In this document: positions 7,649 through 23,118 of the stretch, in pieces
Position numbering within the stretch: position 1 is the first letter of the stretch
How the letters are laid out: every line of letters begins with the position of its first letter
DNA from: JAOUEA01 sp963719165
Lineage (GTDB): Bacteria; Actinomycetota; UBA4738; HRBIN12
Assembly (NCBI GenBank): GCA_963719165.1
Contig: CAVRAV010000001.1
Location: forward strand, 1-64,000
Reading direction: 5' to 3'
Length of the DNA stretch: 64,000 nucleotides
Translations under genes and position numbers: made by a program
The notes under the pieces: model-generated
Told to the model about the DNA's origin: nothing
Databases searched by the model: none
What the model saw: only the letters and a program-made list of their open reading frames with translations

Positions 7649-9516
7649 CGCACGATGAGGGTCACCGGTCCCTGGGGGGTGCCGGAGAACGTGGCGAGCG
7701 TGCCCGTCACCTGCATGCCGGCGGTCGTGCCCGTGATCGTGGCGCCGTCGGGGACCTTGATCTTCACGCGGAGGTTCTCCGGGACGGCCGAGGCCTGGGG
7801 CACCACGTGGATCCGGTATTCGGACTGGTCGCCGAACTGGGTGACGGCGCCGGGCACCTGTGCCGTCACGATCAGGGACATGGAGCCGCCGGGCCCGGCC
7901 GTCATGGGAGCCGTGGCCACGGGCAGGCCCAGGACCGGATCCTTGCTCACGGTGCTCGTGGCCGGGATGCTCGTCTCGGCTGTGATGCGGTGCGCGCCCT
8001 CGGGCAGGTACACGCTCACGTCGGCCGTGTAGCCGCCCACCGGCTCGTTGCCGAAGGAGCGGCCCAGCAGGACCGAGGGAGGTTCGATCGGGGCCTGGTT
8101 GTCGAGGTCCGCCACGGTGCGCATGTGTGCGACGCCCTGCGCGTCGAGCGTGACCGCGACCGCGGTGGGGCGGCTCACGAGCGTCCCCGTGCGCGCGACC
8201 CCGGTGGTGTTCCACACCACCGCGAGGGGGTTGTCCGAGGTCACGACGCGGCCGCTCACCCCGAGGCGGCTGAGCCGCGCCTGGACCTTGGGGTCCGTGC
8301 TGTAGATCGCGAAGTGCCGCCCGGCCGCGAGCTGGGCGGCGCCGGTGCCGAAGGCCTCGGTCGAGGGGCGTCGCTTGAGCGCCTTCGCCAGGATGTCGCC
8401 GGCCAGCGCGGCCTGGAGTCCGTCGGCGGCTGACGCGTCCCTGCCCGCGAGCGCCAGGCCGTCGATGATCGACACGGCGTCGTCCTGCGAGAGGGCGGCC
8501 GGCCACGCGGGGGTCTTGACGTCGCCCACCATCCACAGCAGGTGCTGCAGGCCCACGGTGTCGACGAGGATGACGCCGTTCAGCGGCTCGAGGCTCGCGT
8601 CGCCCGCGGCCGCGAGCATGGCCTCGGCGGCGGTGGGCACGTCGGGCGAGGACGCGGCGTCCGCGACGGCCGGGTCCGCCACGGTGAGCGGTTCGAGCGA
8701 CAGCCTCCCCGCCTGCGCGGTGAGGACCCCCGTGGCCACCACGCGCCCGCCCGGGCCGAAGGGCTGCGCGAGGCTCTGCACGGCCACGAGGTACCGCCGC
8801 TCCCCCTTGCCGCCCAGGAGGCCCGGGGCCACGCGGAACAGGTCGCGGGCATCCGCGGCGAGCGCGGCCTGCCGGGTGAGCGTCGTCACGGCGTCGTCGT
8901 AGCCGGCGGCCACGGGTCCGAACAGCCGGCCGCCCCCGGCGAGCTCGAGGTCGTGCAGCGCGGCCTGCAGCTGGGTGGCCACCGAGTCGATGCGCGGCGC
9001 TGCCGCCTTCAGGGTGTGCAGGTCCACGTCGCCCAGGGACGCGGTGGCGGGGAGCAGGATGTTGTCCCATCGCAGGGTTCCCGCCGCCTGGGCCATGGTG
9101 AGGCCGGCACGCGCGGTGTCGGCCTGCGCCTGCGCGACGGCCCGGGCGGCCGCCACGTTGTCGCTCGCGATCGGCAGGGAGCCGAACACCCGGATGCCAG
9201 GGCGGCGGGTGGCCGCCACGGCCGCCTCGGCGTCGGAGGCCGCCCGCGTGAAGAAGGCGGTGGCCGTGGCGGGGTCGCCCGTCACCACGGCGTTCCCGCC
9301 GTCGATCAACGCGTTGCGGGCGGCTGAGATATCGCGCAGCATCCGGCGCGAGGCGAAGCCGGCGTCCACGACCAGCAGCAGGAGGGCGGTGAGGAGGCCC
9401 GCGAGCACGCCCAGGACGATCGCGCGCCGCCGGGTGCGGGCGTCGCGGGTCGGCGCGGGCCCGCCGAACCTCCGTGGAGCGGCCCTTCGGGGGGGCGCGA
9501 AGTCGATGTCGCTCAC
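7639..9516 (-). CDS. DUF4012 membrane-anchored protein, copy 2
   Basis: 625-residue intact paralogue of the protein at 4865-6575. A basic N-terminus rich in Arg and Pro precedes one membrane helix (VLGVLAGLLTALLLLVVDAG, about residues 34-53); the rest should lie outside the cell. Family core segments are RYLVAVQSLAQPFGPGGRVV, SPDVPTAAEAMLAA and GVILVDTVGLQHLLWMVG, followed by a C-terminal beta-rich part (SVYLPEGAHRITAETSI) that aligns with VYLPEGAEVV of copy 1. The copies are clearly diverged, so this is an old duplication. It overlaps the end of rmlC by 10 nt convergently. The GTG start is 6 nt from a TAnnnT box. Function unknown; its position beside glycan genes suggests envelope polysaccharide handling, which is inference. 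Confidence 0.85.
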   Translation of the reverse strand: MSDIDFAPPRRAAPRRFGGPAPTRDARTRRRAIVLGVLAGLLTALLLLVVDAGFASRRMLRDISAARNALIDGGNAVVTGDPATATAFFTRAASDAEAAVAATRRPGIRVFGSLPIASDNVAAARAVAQAQADTARAGLTMAQAAGTLRWDNILLPATASLGDVDLHTLKAAAPRIDSVATQLQAALHDLELAGGGRLFGPVAAGYDDAVTTLTRQAALAADARDLFRVAPGLLGGKGERRYLVAVQSLAQPFGPGGRVVATGVLTAQAGRLSLEPLTVADPAVADAASSPDVPTAAEAMLAAAGDASLEPLNGVILVDTVGLQHLLWMVGDVKTPAWPAALSQDDAVSIIDGLALAGRDASAADGLQAALAGDILAKALKRRPSTEAFGTGAAQLAAGRHFAIYSTDPKVQARLSRLGVSGRVVTSDNPLAVVWNTTGVARTGTLVSRPTAVAVTLDAQGVAHMRTVADLDNQAPIEPPSVLLGRSFGNEPVGGYTADVSVYLPEGAHRITAETSIPATSTVSKDPVLGLPVATAPMTAGPGGSMSLIVTAQVPGAVTQFGDQSEYRIHVVPQASAVPENLRVKIKVPDGATITGTTAGMQVTGTLATFSGTPQGPVTLIVRYR

Positions 9517-9522
9517 GGACGA

Positions 9523-9528
9523 ACCCTA
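9523..9528 (-). promoter_or_regulatory. Leaderless-type -10 box of DUF4012 copy 2
   Basis: TAGGGT on the minus strand lies 6 nt before the GTG at 9514-9516. It abuts the divergent upstream promoter of rpoB. Confidence 0.5.
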
Positions 9529-9538
9529 CCGCAGAGGG

Positions 9539-9567
9539 TTGACCCTCCCGGGCTCGGGGCGTACCCT
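9539..9567 (+). promoter_or_regulatory. rpoB upstream promoter P1
   Basis: TTGACC (9539-9544), 17-nt spacer, TACCCT (9562-9567). It matches a housekeeping sigma-factor promoter and would give a leader of about 125 nt. Confidence 0.55.
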
Positions 9568-9602
9568 GCCCGGGTCACTGCCAGGGGTCTGTCGCAGGCG
9601 CG

Positions 9603-9631
9603 TTGACGTTGCACGCGTTCGTGCGTACAGT
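9603..9631 (+). promoter_or_regulatory. rpoB downstream promoter P2
   Basis: TTGACG (9603-9608), 17-nt spacer, TACAGT (9626-9631), the best promoter in the window. With P1 it forms a tandem pair, as often seen before rpoBC in Actinomycetota. GGGAGG at about 9685 serves the TTG start at 9699. Confidence 0.7.
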
Positions 9632-9698
9632 AACTGTTTGCCGTGCCGTCTTCCGCGCCCTGCTGTGCGTCGTCTAGTTTCCCTGGGAGGGATCCTTC

Positions 9699-13151
<3,453 letters not shown>

Positions 13152-13213
13152 GCGGGAACAAGCCAGCGTTGAACCAGGTGGAGAGCGAGCCACGCGAGGA
13201 GGCGAGCGCTTAA

Positions 13214-17134
<3,921 letters not shown>

Positions 17135-17162
17135 CGCCTCGTTCTCAACGGGCAGGGTCGGA

Positions 17163-17200
17163 GGGCCGGGGATCTGTTCCCCGGTCCTTCTGCTTTTCTC
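17163..17200 (+). terminator. Rho-independent terminator of rpoBC
   Basis: Stem GGGCCGGGG (17163-17171) pairs with CCCCGGTCC (17179-17187) through a 7-nt loop, with one G-T pair, followed by the T-rich TTCTGCTTTTCTC. Confidence 0.8.
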
Positions 17201-17249
17201 GGGGGTGGGGGGGCTGGCGCGGGGCGGGGTCGCCCGGGGGGTCCGCTGC

Positions 17250-17315
17250 GGGGAACGCTTCCCTCGCTCGCGCGCGGCCCTGCGGGCGCGCTTCGCTCGG
17301 TCCAGATGTTCCCCT
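17250..17315. repeat. 66-bp palindromic repeat, copy 1
   Basis: Identical over 66 nt to 19691-19756. The ends are inverted (GGGGAAC at the left, GTTCCCC near the right), and the centre CCCTGCGGG can fold into a hairpin flanked by alternating GC. Looser similarity continues on both sides (GGTCCGC before, GCGGATCCCC after). Confidence 0.85.
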
Positions 17316-17606
17316 TCGCGGATCCCCCGGGCGGTTCCCGTTCTGCGGGAGGCCTCGCGCGTCCCGGCCGCGTACGAGGTTCGGGGGACGGCGCCGGCTC
17401 TGCGAGCCCTGTGCTGGGAGTTGTGTGCTCCTCCGGGTGGGGGCCGGGCGGGCGGCGGGCTGCTTGACGGCGTTTCGGGGCTCTCCGTGGGCTGGTGGGG
17501 GTGGGTGTCTACTGCGTCTGGGCTAGCTAGTTTGCGGGGTTCGGGGAGGGGGGATAGCATGCGGGCGGCGTTATTGGTGCGCCGGTGTCTTCGTGGGGAG
17601 GCTGTT

Positions 17607-19586
17607 ATGCGTCGAGGTCGGTTTGGGGTGGTCGTACTCATCGCGATGCTGGTGGGGGCGTTGTTGGCTGTGGGTGCGGCCGATGCGGCCCGGCCGGCGG
17701 CCAAGGGTGTGCGCGGGCACTCGATGAGGGTGCGGATGGTTCGCCAGCGTCCTCCGTTGCGGGCGCTCGCCAAGGGTCGGGTGGCGCGCAAGGCCGGTGG
17801 CGGGGAGACCGTCAGCAGCGCGCGGGCCGAGATCCCGTTCCTGAACCGCAGGGCGGAGGGCGGGAAGGAGCCCGCGGTGACGTGGGACATCCCGCAGGCT
17901 CGCAACCTGCCGGTCAGCTTGCACAAACGCGACCTCGTGCGGTCGTGGGAGGGGTCGAACCACTTCGACAACCGCTTCTCCGACAACGGCAATCAGTTCT
18001 CGTCCGAGCCGCCCGACCAGGGGCTGTGCGTGGGCAACGGCTACGTGATGGAGACGGTCAACAGCGTGGTCCAGGTGTACACGGAGCACGGCCGTCCGCT
18101 GATCCAGGGGAACTCGGCCGTGCCCGGCTCGGGTCCCGTCGGCATCTCCACGAACCAGTTCTACGGCTACCCGTCGACCTTCGACCGGACCAACAACGTG
18201 TTCGGGCCTAGCCTGTTCGACGTGAGCTGCTACTACGACCAGGCCACCGGACGCTGGTTCCACCTCACCGACGTGCTGGAGCAGGATCCCAGCACGGGCA
18301 ACTACACGGGTAACGGCAGCGTGGACCTCGCGGTGAGCAAGACCTCGAACCCGCTCGGCGGTTACTTCATCTACTCGATCAACACCACGAACGACGGCAG
18401 CGGCGGGACGCCGAACCACCACTGCGACCTCGGGCCGTGCTTCGCGGACTACCCGCACATCGGCGCCGATGCCAACGGCATCTACATCACCACGAACGAG
18501 TACTCGTTCTTCGGCTCGAACTACAACGGTTCGCAGCTCTACGCCCTGTCCAAGGCCGGCCTCGAGGGCGGCGGGGCGCAGACCGCGGTCTACTTCCCCA
18601 ACCTGAAGGTCCCCTCGCTCGGACAGAAGGCCTTCACGCTCCGTGGCGTCCAGAGCCGCCCGGGCTCGTTCGTCTCCGCGAAGGGCGGGGTGCAGTACTT
18701 CTTGAGCTCCACCGCCGGTGACGGCTCGGAGACGGGCAACACCACCGGCGGATCCGACAAGATCGTGGTCTGGGCACTCCGCAACACGAGCAGCCTCGAC
18801 ACGTCCTCGCCCGCTCCCGTGCTCGAGCAGACCGTGGTGCAGAGCCTTCCCTACGTGCTGCCGCCGCACGCGTTGCAGCGCGATCGAGGTCCGCTGCCGC
18901 TGCTGCGGTGCGTGAACCAGGGGGTCAACTGCTACGGCGATCCGGCCCCGTTCAAGCAGGAGGGTCCCTACCCGCTGGACGCGGGAGACACCCGCGTGAT
19001 GGCGGCCTACCTCGACCACGGCACCCTGTGGGGCACGCTCGACACGTCCCTGAAGGGCCATGGCGGCTCGGATTGGACGGCCGCCAACAACTACGCGCCG
19101 GACCCGATCAACGAGAAGGCCGGTGTCCTGTACTTCGCGATCACGCCGGACTGGGGCGGTGGGCTGCACGCGAACGTCGCCCGCCAGGGGTACCTCGGGG
19201 CGCGTAACGCGAACCTCACCTACCCGTCCGTCGCGATGGGCACGAACGGGGAAGGGTTCATCGGCATGACGCTCGTCGGGACCTCGATGCACCCGAGCGC
19301 GGCCTACGTCGAGGTGGGGCTGCACCAGGCCCCGAAGGTGATCCGCGTGGCGGCCAAGGGCCGCGGGCCCGACGACGGGTTCACCGGCCTGTGGGTCGGC
19401 GGGTTCCGGCCGCGTTGGGGCGACTACGGCTACGCGGTGCCCGGGCGCGGCGGCTCCGTGTGGTTCGCCGCCGAATACATCGCGCAGCGGTGCAACTACC
19501 ACACGTTCCTGAACGACACCTCGTGCGGGAACACGCGGAGCTTCTTCGCGAACTGGAGCACGCGGGTTACGCAGTTGCGCTCGTAG
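17607..19586 (+). CDS. Large secreted protein, probably beta-propeller
   Basis: 659 residues. The Sec signal peptide has an Arg-rich start, the core VVVLIAMLVGALLAVG and an ADA-A type cleavage site. The mature part is rich in Asn, Gly, Tyr and Ser with repeated short motifs such as SVDLAVSKTSNPLGGYFIY, FADYPHIGADANGIYITTNE and TYPSVAMGTNGEGFIGMTL, the pattern of secreted beta-propellers related to sialidase-like folds; no classical Asp-box is seen. About ten cysteines suggest disulfides. There is no LPxTG or other anchor, so it is probably released. ATG at 17607 is chosen for GGGGAG 6-10 nt upstream and because it puts the signal peptide first. It lies alone between rpoBC and inositol phosphatase, bracketed by copies of the 66-bp repeat. 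Substrate unknown. Confidence 0.7.
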   Translation: MRRGRFGVVVLIAMLVGALLAVGAADAARPAAKGVRGHSMRVRMVRQRPPLRALAKGRVARKAGGGETVSSARAEIPFLNRRAEGGKEPAVTWDIPQARNLPVSLHKRDLVRSWEGSNHFDNRFSDNGNQFSSEPPDQGLCVGNGYVMETVNSVVQVYTEHGRPLIQGNSAVPGSGPVGISTNQFYGYPSTFDRTNNVFGPSLFDVSCYYDQATGRWFHLTDVLEQDPSTGNYTGNGSVDLAVSKTSNPLGGYFIYSINTTNDGSGGTPNHHCDLGPCFADYPHIGADANGIYITTNEYSFFGSNYNGSQLYALSKAGLEGGGAQTAVYFPNLKVPSLGQKAFTLRGVQSRPGSFVSAKGGVQYFLSSTAGDGSETGNTTGGSDKIVVWALRNTSSLDTSSPAPVLEQTVVQSLPYVLPPHALQRDRGPLPLLRCVNQGVNCYGDPAPFKQEGPYPLDAGDTRVMAAYLDHGTLWGTLDTSLKGHGGSDWTAANNYAPDPINEKAGVLYFAITPDWGGGLHANVARQGYLGARNANLTYPSVAMGTNGEGFIGMTLVGTSMHPSAAYVEVGLHQAPKVIRVAAKGRGPDDGFTGLWVGGFRPRWGDYGYAVPGRGGSVWFAAEYIAQRCNYHTFLNDTSCGNTRSFFANWSTRVTQLRS

Positions 19587-19619
19587 TTCGGAACAACCGA
19601 GGACGACTGAAAGTCCGGG

Positions 19620-19650
19620 GGGCGGGACCTGTGAGGGTCCCGCCCTTTCG
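19620..19650 (+). terminator. Terminator of the secreted protein gene
   Basis: Perfect 10-bp stem GGGCGGGACC / GGTCCCGCCC (19620-19629, 19636-19645) with a 6-nt loop and a short TTT run. Confidence 0.75.
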
Positions 19651-19690
19651 GCTGTCGCTCGGCTGGGGTGGTGCGCGCGGGGTCCGCGTC

Positions 19691-19756
19691 GGGGAACGCT
19701 TCCCTCGCTCGCGCGCGGCCCTGCGGGCGCGCTTCGCTCGGTCCAGATGTTCCCCT
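19691..19756. repeat. 66-bp palindromic repeat, copy 2
   Basis: Exact direct copy of 17250-17315, so the secreted-protein gene lies between two identical elements 2.4 kb apart. Neither copy carries an ORF that I consider real. Confidence 0.85.
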
Positions 19757-19906
19757 CCCGCGGATCCCCGCTCGCACCTCGGCGACCAGGAGGATGCCGT
19801 TGGGTGGGGGGTCCGGGCGCTCGCGGGGGCGGACGTGCCCGGCCGGGGCCGTCGGCGCGGCCCGGGCCGCCGGGGCGCCGGGGCGCTCGGGCGCCCTCGC
19901 TCGGGG

Positions 19907-20695
19907 CTAGTCCTGGGTGGCTTGGGCTAGTGCCGTTAGTTCGGTGTGGATGGTGGGGGGGGCGGCGAGGATGGTGCCGGGGAGGTAGTTGGGGGTGCCG
20001 GTCCAGTCGGTGACCGTGCCGCCGGCCTCTTCGATGAGGAGGCCGCCGGCGGCGACGTCCCAGGGGGCGAGGGCGAGCTCGAAGAATCCGTCGAAGACGC
20101 CGGCGGCGGTCCAGGCGAGGTCGAGGGCTGCGGCGCCGGGGCGACGGAGGTCTTCGAAGGTGTGCAGGGCCGCCCCGAACATGCGGAGGTAGCGGGGGAG
20201 GAGTTCCTTGCGGCGGAAGGGGAAGCCGGTGGCGACGACGGCCCGGTCGGGGGGGCGGTCGCTCACGAGGAGGCGCGTGGGGCCGTCGGGGCCGATCGAC
20301 CACGCGCCCGCGCCGCGCTCGGCCGTGTAGGTGAGGCCGAGGAAGGGGGCGTGGACGCTTCCGGCGACCGGTCGTCCGTCCTGCACGAGGGCGACGGAGA
20401 CGGCCACCGCGGGGAAGCCGTGAACGAAGTTCGTCGTGCCGTCGAGGGGGTCGACGAGCCAGTACCGGCCGGATCCCGTCGAACCGCCGCCTTCCTCGCC
20501 GAGCATGGGGATGTCGGGGGTCTCGCGTTCGAAGTACGTTCGGATCGCCCGCTCGCTGGCGCGGTCGACCTCGGTGACGTAGTCCCCGGGCAGCCCCTTG
20601 GCCACGGCATCGCGTCCGGCGCTCGAGCGGATGACGTCTCCCCCGAGCAGGGCGGCCTCGCGTGCTCGTTCGCCCATCGCCGCGGTGTGCTGCAC
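19907..20695 (-). CDS. Inositol monophosphatase family protein
   Basis: 262-residue Mg2+-dependent, Li+-sensitive sugar-phosphatase fold. Metal ligands are visible: Glu67 and Glu68 in MLGEEGGG, Asp82 and Asp85 in WLVDPLDGTTNFVHGFP, and the third Asp in LAPWDVAAGGLLIEEAGG. Substrates in the family include myo-inositol-1-phosphate, histidinol phosphate, fructose-1,6-bisphosphate and nucleotide 3'-phosphates; the sequence alone does not decide. Inositol phosphate removal for phosphatidylinositol or mycothiol-type metabolism would fit an actinobacterium. GTG at 20693-20695 is chosen because TAGCGT lies 6 nt upstream; an ATG seven codons inside is an alternative. Transcribed alone, convergent with the secreted protein. 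Confidence 0.9.
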   Translation of the reverse strand: MQHTAAMGERAREAALLGGDVIRSSAGRDAVAKGLPGDYVTEVDRASERAIRTYFERETPDIPMLGEEGGGSTGSGRYWLVDPLDGTTNFVHGFPAVAVSVALVQDGRPVAGSVHAPFLGLTYTAERGAGAWSIGPDGPTRLLVSDRPPDRAVVATGFPFRRKELLPRYLRMFGAALHTFEDLRRPGAAALDLAWTAAGVFDGFFELALAPWDVAAGGLLIEEAGGTVTDWTGTPNYLPGTILAAPPTIHTELTALAQATQD

Positions 20696-20701
20696 GCGGC
20701 C

Positions 20702-20707
20702 ACGCTA
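20702..20707 (-). promoter_or_regulatory. Leaderless-type -10 box of the phosphatase gene
   Basis: TAGCGT on the minus strand lies 6 nt before the GTG at 20693-20695, with no room for a ribosome-binding site. Confidence 0.45.
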
Positions 20708-20894
20708 TCAAGGCTCGAGGCCCGATCCGATTTGACCGTCTGATGCAAACGCCGTAGGTTTCGATGCGGCGCAGCGGGTCTTGAGTCCTTTGGAGAGGGG
20801 GGATGCGAGACCTCGGATCCCCCTGCCCGTCCGGTCATCCGTCCACGTGCTCCCTGGTGCGCTCACGGCGCTCTCGATGGAAAGGATGGGTCTG

Positions 20895-22677
20895 ATGAAG
20901 AAGCGGATATCGGTCGCGCTCGCCCTGGGTGTGATCTTGGCGGCGGCGCTCGCGCAAGCCGATGCCCAACGAGCTCATGCGCCCCGCCGCACGAACGCCG
21001 CACTGCAACGCGCGCTTGCCAAGGGCGTCGCGCCGCAGCGGTTGCCCAACGGGGCGTTGGTCCCGTCGATCTCGGGCGGCGTCGTGACGACGGCCCGCGA
21101 GGCCCTCGCCGCCCGCTCGGGGCGGGTCACGGCCCGCTCCTCGCGCGCCGCGAGCGGCTTCAACCCCGACGTCGACGCGAGAACGGGTGGGTGCCCGAAC
21201 GTCTACCGGCGGCACGGCTTCCCGGACAACGTCCGCGCGAACCAGGACTGCAGCCTGCGCCGGCAGGCCGAGATCCAGGTGGCGGTCAACCCCAGGTCGG
21301 CTTCCAACATCATGTTGGGTCAGAACGACTCGCGCGTGGGCTTCAACCAGACCGGACTGGACTGGACGATCAACGGTGGGCACAACTGGGGCGACTACAC
21401 GATCCCCACGCGGTTCCTGAACTGCGCGGACGGCGCCTACGACGCCTTCAGCGACCCGGCGGAGGCCTTCGCGCGAGACGGCACGCTCGGCTACGTCGGC
21501 GTGGCGTTCAACCTCGCCACCCCCACGAGCGGCCTCTACTACTGGGAGGGCGGTAAGAAGGGAACGTCCCTGCACGCGCCGGGCAATGACCTTTCGGCGA
21601 CGCCGACCACGATCTACGACAACTGCGCCGACCCGACGAAGTCCCCCGACAAGCAGTTCATGGCGATCGACACCACGGGCGGACACTTCGACGGGAACAT
21701 CTACGTCACGTTCACGCTCTTCGGCAGCGACAACGCCGGCAACTTCCTGGAGAGCCCGATCTACCTGGGGCGTTCCACCGACGGCGGCCAGACGTGGGGC
21801 CAGGTCAAGACGGATCAGCGGCCGCAACTCGGCGATCTGCGTCCAGGCCGACGCGTTCGACCCGAGCATCGACCCGTCCGAGTGCAACTTCGACCAGGGC
21901 TCATGGCCCGTCGTCTCGCCCGACGGCACGGTGAACGTGGTCTTCAACAACTGCAACACCGACAGCGCCGCCCAGGTGGGCATCGGCGTGTGTCAACAGC
22001 TCTTCGTGAAGTCCACGGACGGCGGGGTGCACTGGTCGAAGCCGGTGAAGGTCGCCGACGACTACGCGCAACAGCCCTTCCAGACGGGCAACCTGCCCAA
22101 CGGGTGCGACCCGTTCCGTCAGTGCCTGCCCCCCAACGGATATCGCATGAACGACTTCCCGTCCATGGGGATCGCCGACCGCAGCGGCAAGCTCGCCGTG
22201 TTCTGGGCAGACTTCCGCAACGGCTGCAACCCGCAGTTCGGGTGCACCGGCAAGCCCAACTCGAACAACGACGTGTTCGCCGCGGTCTCGACCGACGGGG
22301 GCGCGCATTGGGGTCCGACCAAGCTGGTGGAGCGCAACAAGGCTGCCCAGTGGCAGCCCTGGGGCGACGTCGGTGAGGATGGGCGGCTCTACGTGGCGTA
22401 TTACGACCGCCGCTACGGCAACGCCGAGAAGACGGGTGCGAACGACATCACCTTGTCCGTGTCCTCCAACAACGGGCACAGCTGGCACGATCGCCGGATC
22501 ACGACGAAGTCGATGCCCAACCTGACGCCGGCCAACAACCCCGTGCAGTTCGGCTTCCTGGGGGACTACATGGGGCTCGTCGTGGCCAACGGCCAGGTGC
22601 ACATCGGGTGGTCGGACACCCGCGGCCTGGAGGGCAACGTCGAGGAGGACGCGTACTACGCCCGCGTTCGAGCATGA
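20895..22677 (+). CDS. Secreted BNR/Asp-box beta-propeller protein (one indel)
   Basis: About 593 residues. Signal peptide MKKRISVALALGVILAAALA with cleavage near ADA-Q. The mature chain carries sialidase-type Asp-boxes: RSTDGGQTW, KSTDGGVHW, VSTDGGAHW and the weaker SSNNGHSW, spaced as blades of a beta-propeller. Such proteins include sialidases and other extracellular glycan-binding or cleaving proteins; the sialidase Arg triad cannot be confirmed. Paired cysteines (FRQCLP, FGCTG and others) suggest disulfides. The frame changes at about 21820-21840; the 1783-nt length fits one inserted base. The ATG follows a purine-rich GGAAAGGA; an ATG nine nt upstream is an alternative. No cell-wall anchor seen. 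With the protein at 17607 it shares secretion and fold type but no obvious close similarity. Confidence 0.75.
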
Positions 22678-22712
22678 TCGCTCTTTGACGGCTCGCTCGG
22701 ATTAGCCGGAAG

Positions 22713-22744
22713 GCCAAGGATGCCCCCCCGGGGGCATCCTTGGC
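22713..22744 (+). terminator. Strong hairpin terminator after the BNR gene
   Basis: A 14-bp perfect stem GCCAAGGATGCCCC / GGGGCATCCTTGGC with a 4-nt loop. The following tail has only scattered T residues. Confidence 0.7.
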
Positions 22745-22780
22745 TTCTGGCCTGGTTTCTGGCCTGGTTCCTGGCCTGGT
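22745..22780 (+). repeat. 12-bp tandem repeat, three units
   Basis: TTCTGGCCTGGT is repeated at 22745, 22757 and 22769 (third copy begins TCC), directly after the terminator stem. Confidence 0.8.
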
Positions 22781-22908
22781 TTCCTGTCCCGGGCTCCCTG
22801 GCCGCGTTGCCAGCGGTGTTCGGGCGTCCTCGTTCGGTATCATGACATCGTGCGTCCGGGTGACCGGGACGCGGGACGGCGCCTCACGCCGAAGGCACCC
22901 CGCTCCGG

Positions 22909-22938
22909 TTGACGGCTCGTGTGTACGACCTGTAGCTT
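22909..22938 (+). promoter_or_regulatory. Promoter of the str/S10 operon
   Basis: TTGACG (22909-22914), 18-nt spacer, TAGCTT (22933-22938). It is the only good promoter upstream of rpsL and gives a leader of about 175 nt. Confidence 0.6.
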
Positions 22939-22980
22939 TATTGGTCGCGCCTCGGTTCGGTGGGCCGCCGGGCGCGTTCG

Positions 22981-23042
22981 ACTCCGGTTCCGGAGTGGGA
23001 TCCCGATGGGTGTGCGGTTCCGCACGCGTCCGGACGGTTCCG
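22981..23042 (+). promoter_or_regulatory. Repeated CGGTTCCG hairpins in the rpsL leader
   Basis: CGGTTCCG occurs at 22985, 23015 and 23035, spaced exactly 30 and 20 nt. The first two are the tips of perfect hairpins (ACTCCGG/CCGGAGT and GTGCGG/CCGCAC). They lie between the promoter and rpsL, so an RNA control element or operator is plausible. Confidence 0.45.
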
Positions 23043-23118
23043 GCCCACGGGCAGCAGCCTCGCTCCGGCGGTGCCGCGCCCCGGTGTTTGACAACGGAAG
23101 AGTGCAGACGAGAGATCT

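Larger units (their letters stand above)
17135..17606. other. Intergenic region rpoC - secreted protein
   Basis: 472 nt holding the rpoBC terminator, repeat copy 1 (17250-17315) and a GC-rich stretch with no convincing gene. No strong promoter for the following gene is evident, although TAGCAT near 17552 is a possible -10. Confidence 0.6.
19587..19906. other. Intergenic region between convergent genes
   Basis: 320 nt: the terminator, repeat copy 2 (19691-19756) and a very GC-rich tail up to the end of the phosphatase gene. No gene is seen. Confidence 0.6.
22678..23118. other. Intergenic region before the str operon
   Basis: 441 nt with the terminator, the 12-bp tandem repeat, the rpsL promoter and a long leader that carries three CGGTTCCG cores. 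No credible gene lies here. Confidence 0.7.

Noticed and set aside
23088..23093. TTGACA just before rpsL as a -35 box
   Set aside because: A -10 at normal spacing would overlap the rpsL start region and no TAnnnT is there; the promoter at 22909-22938 is better.
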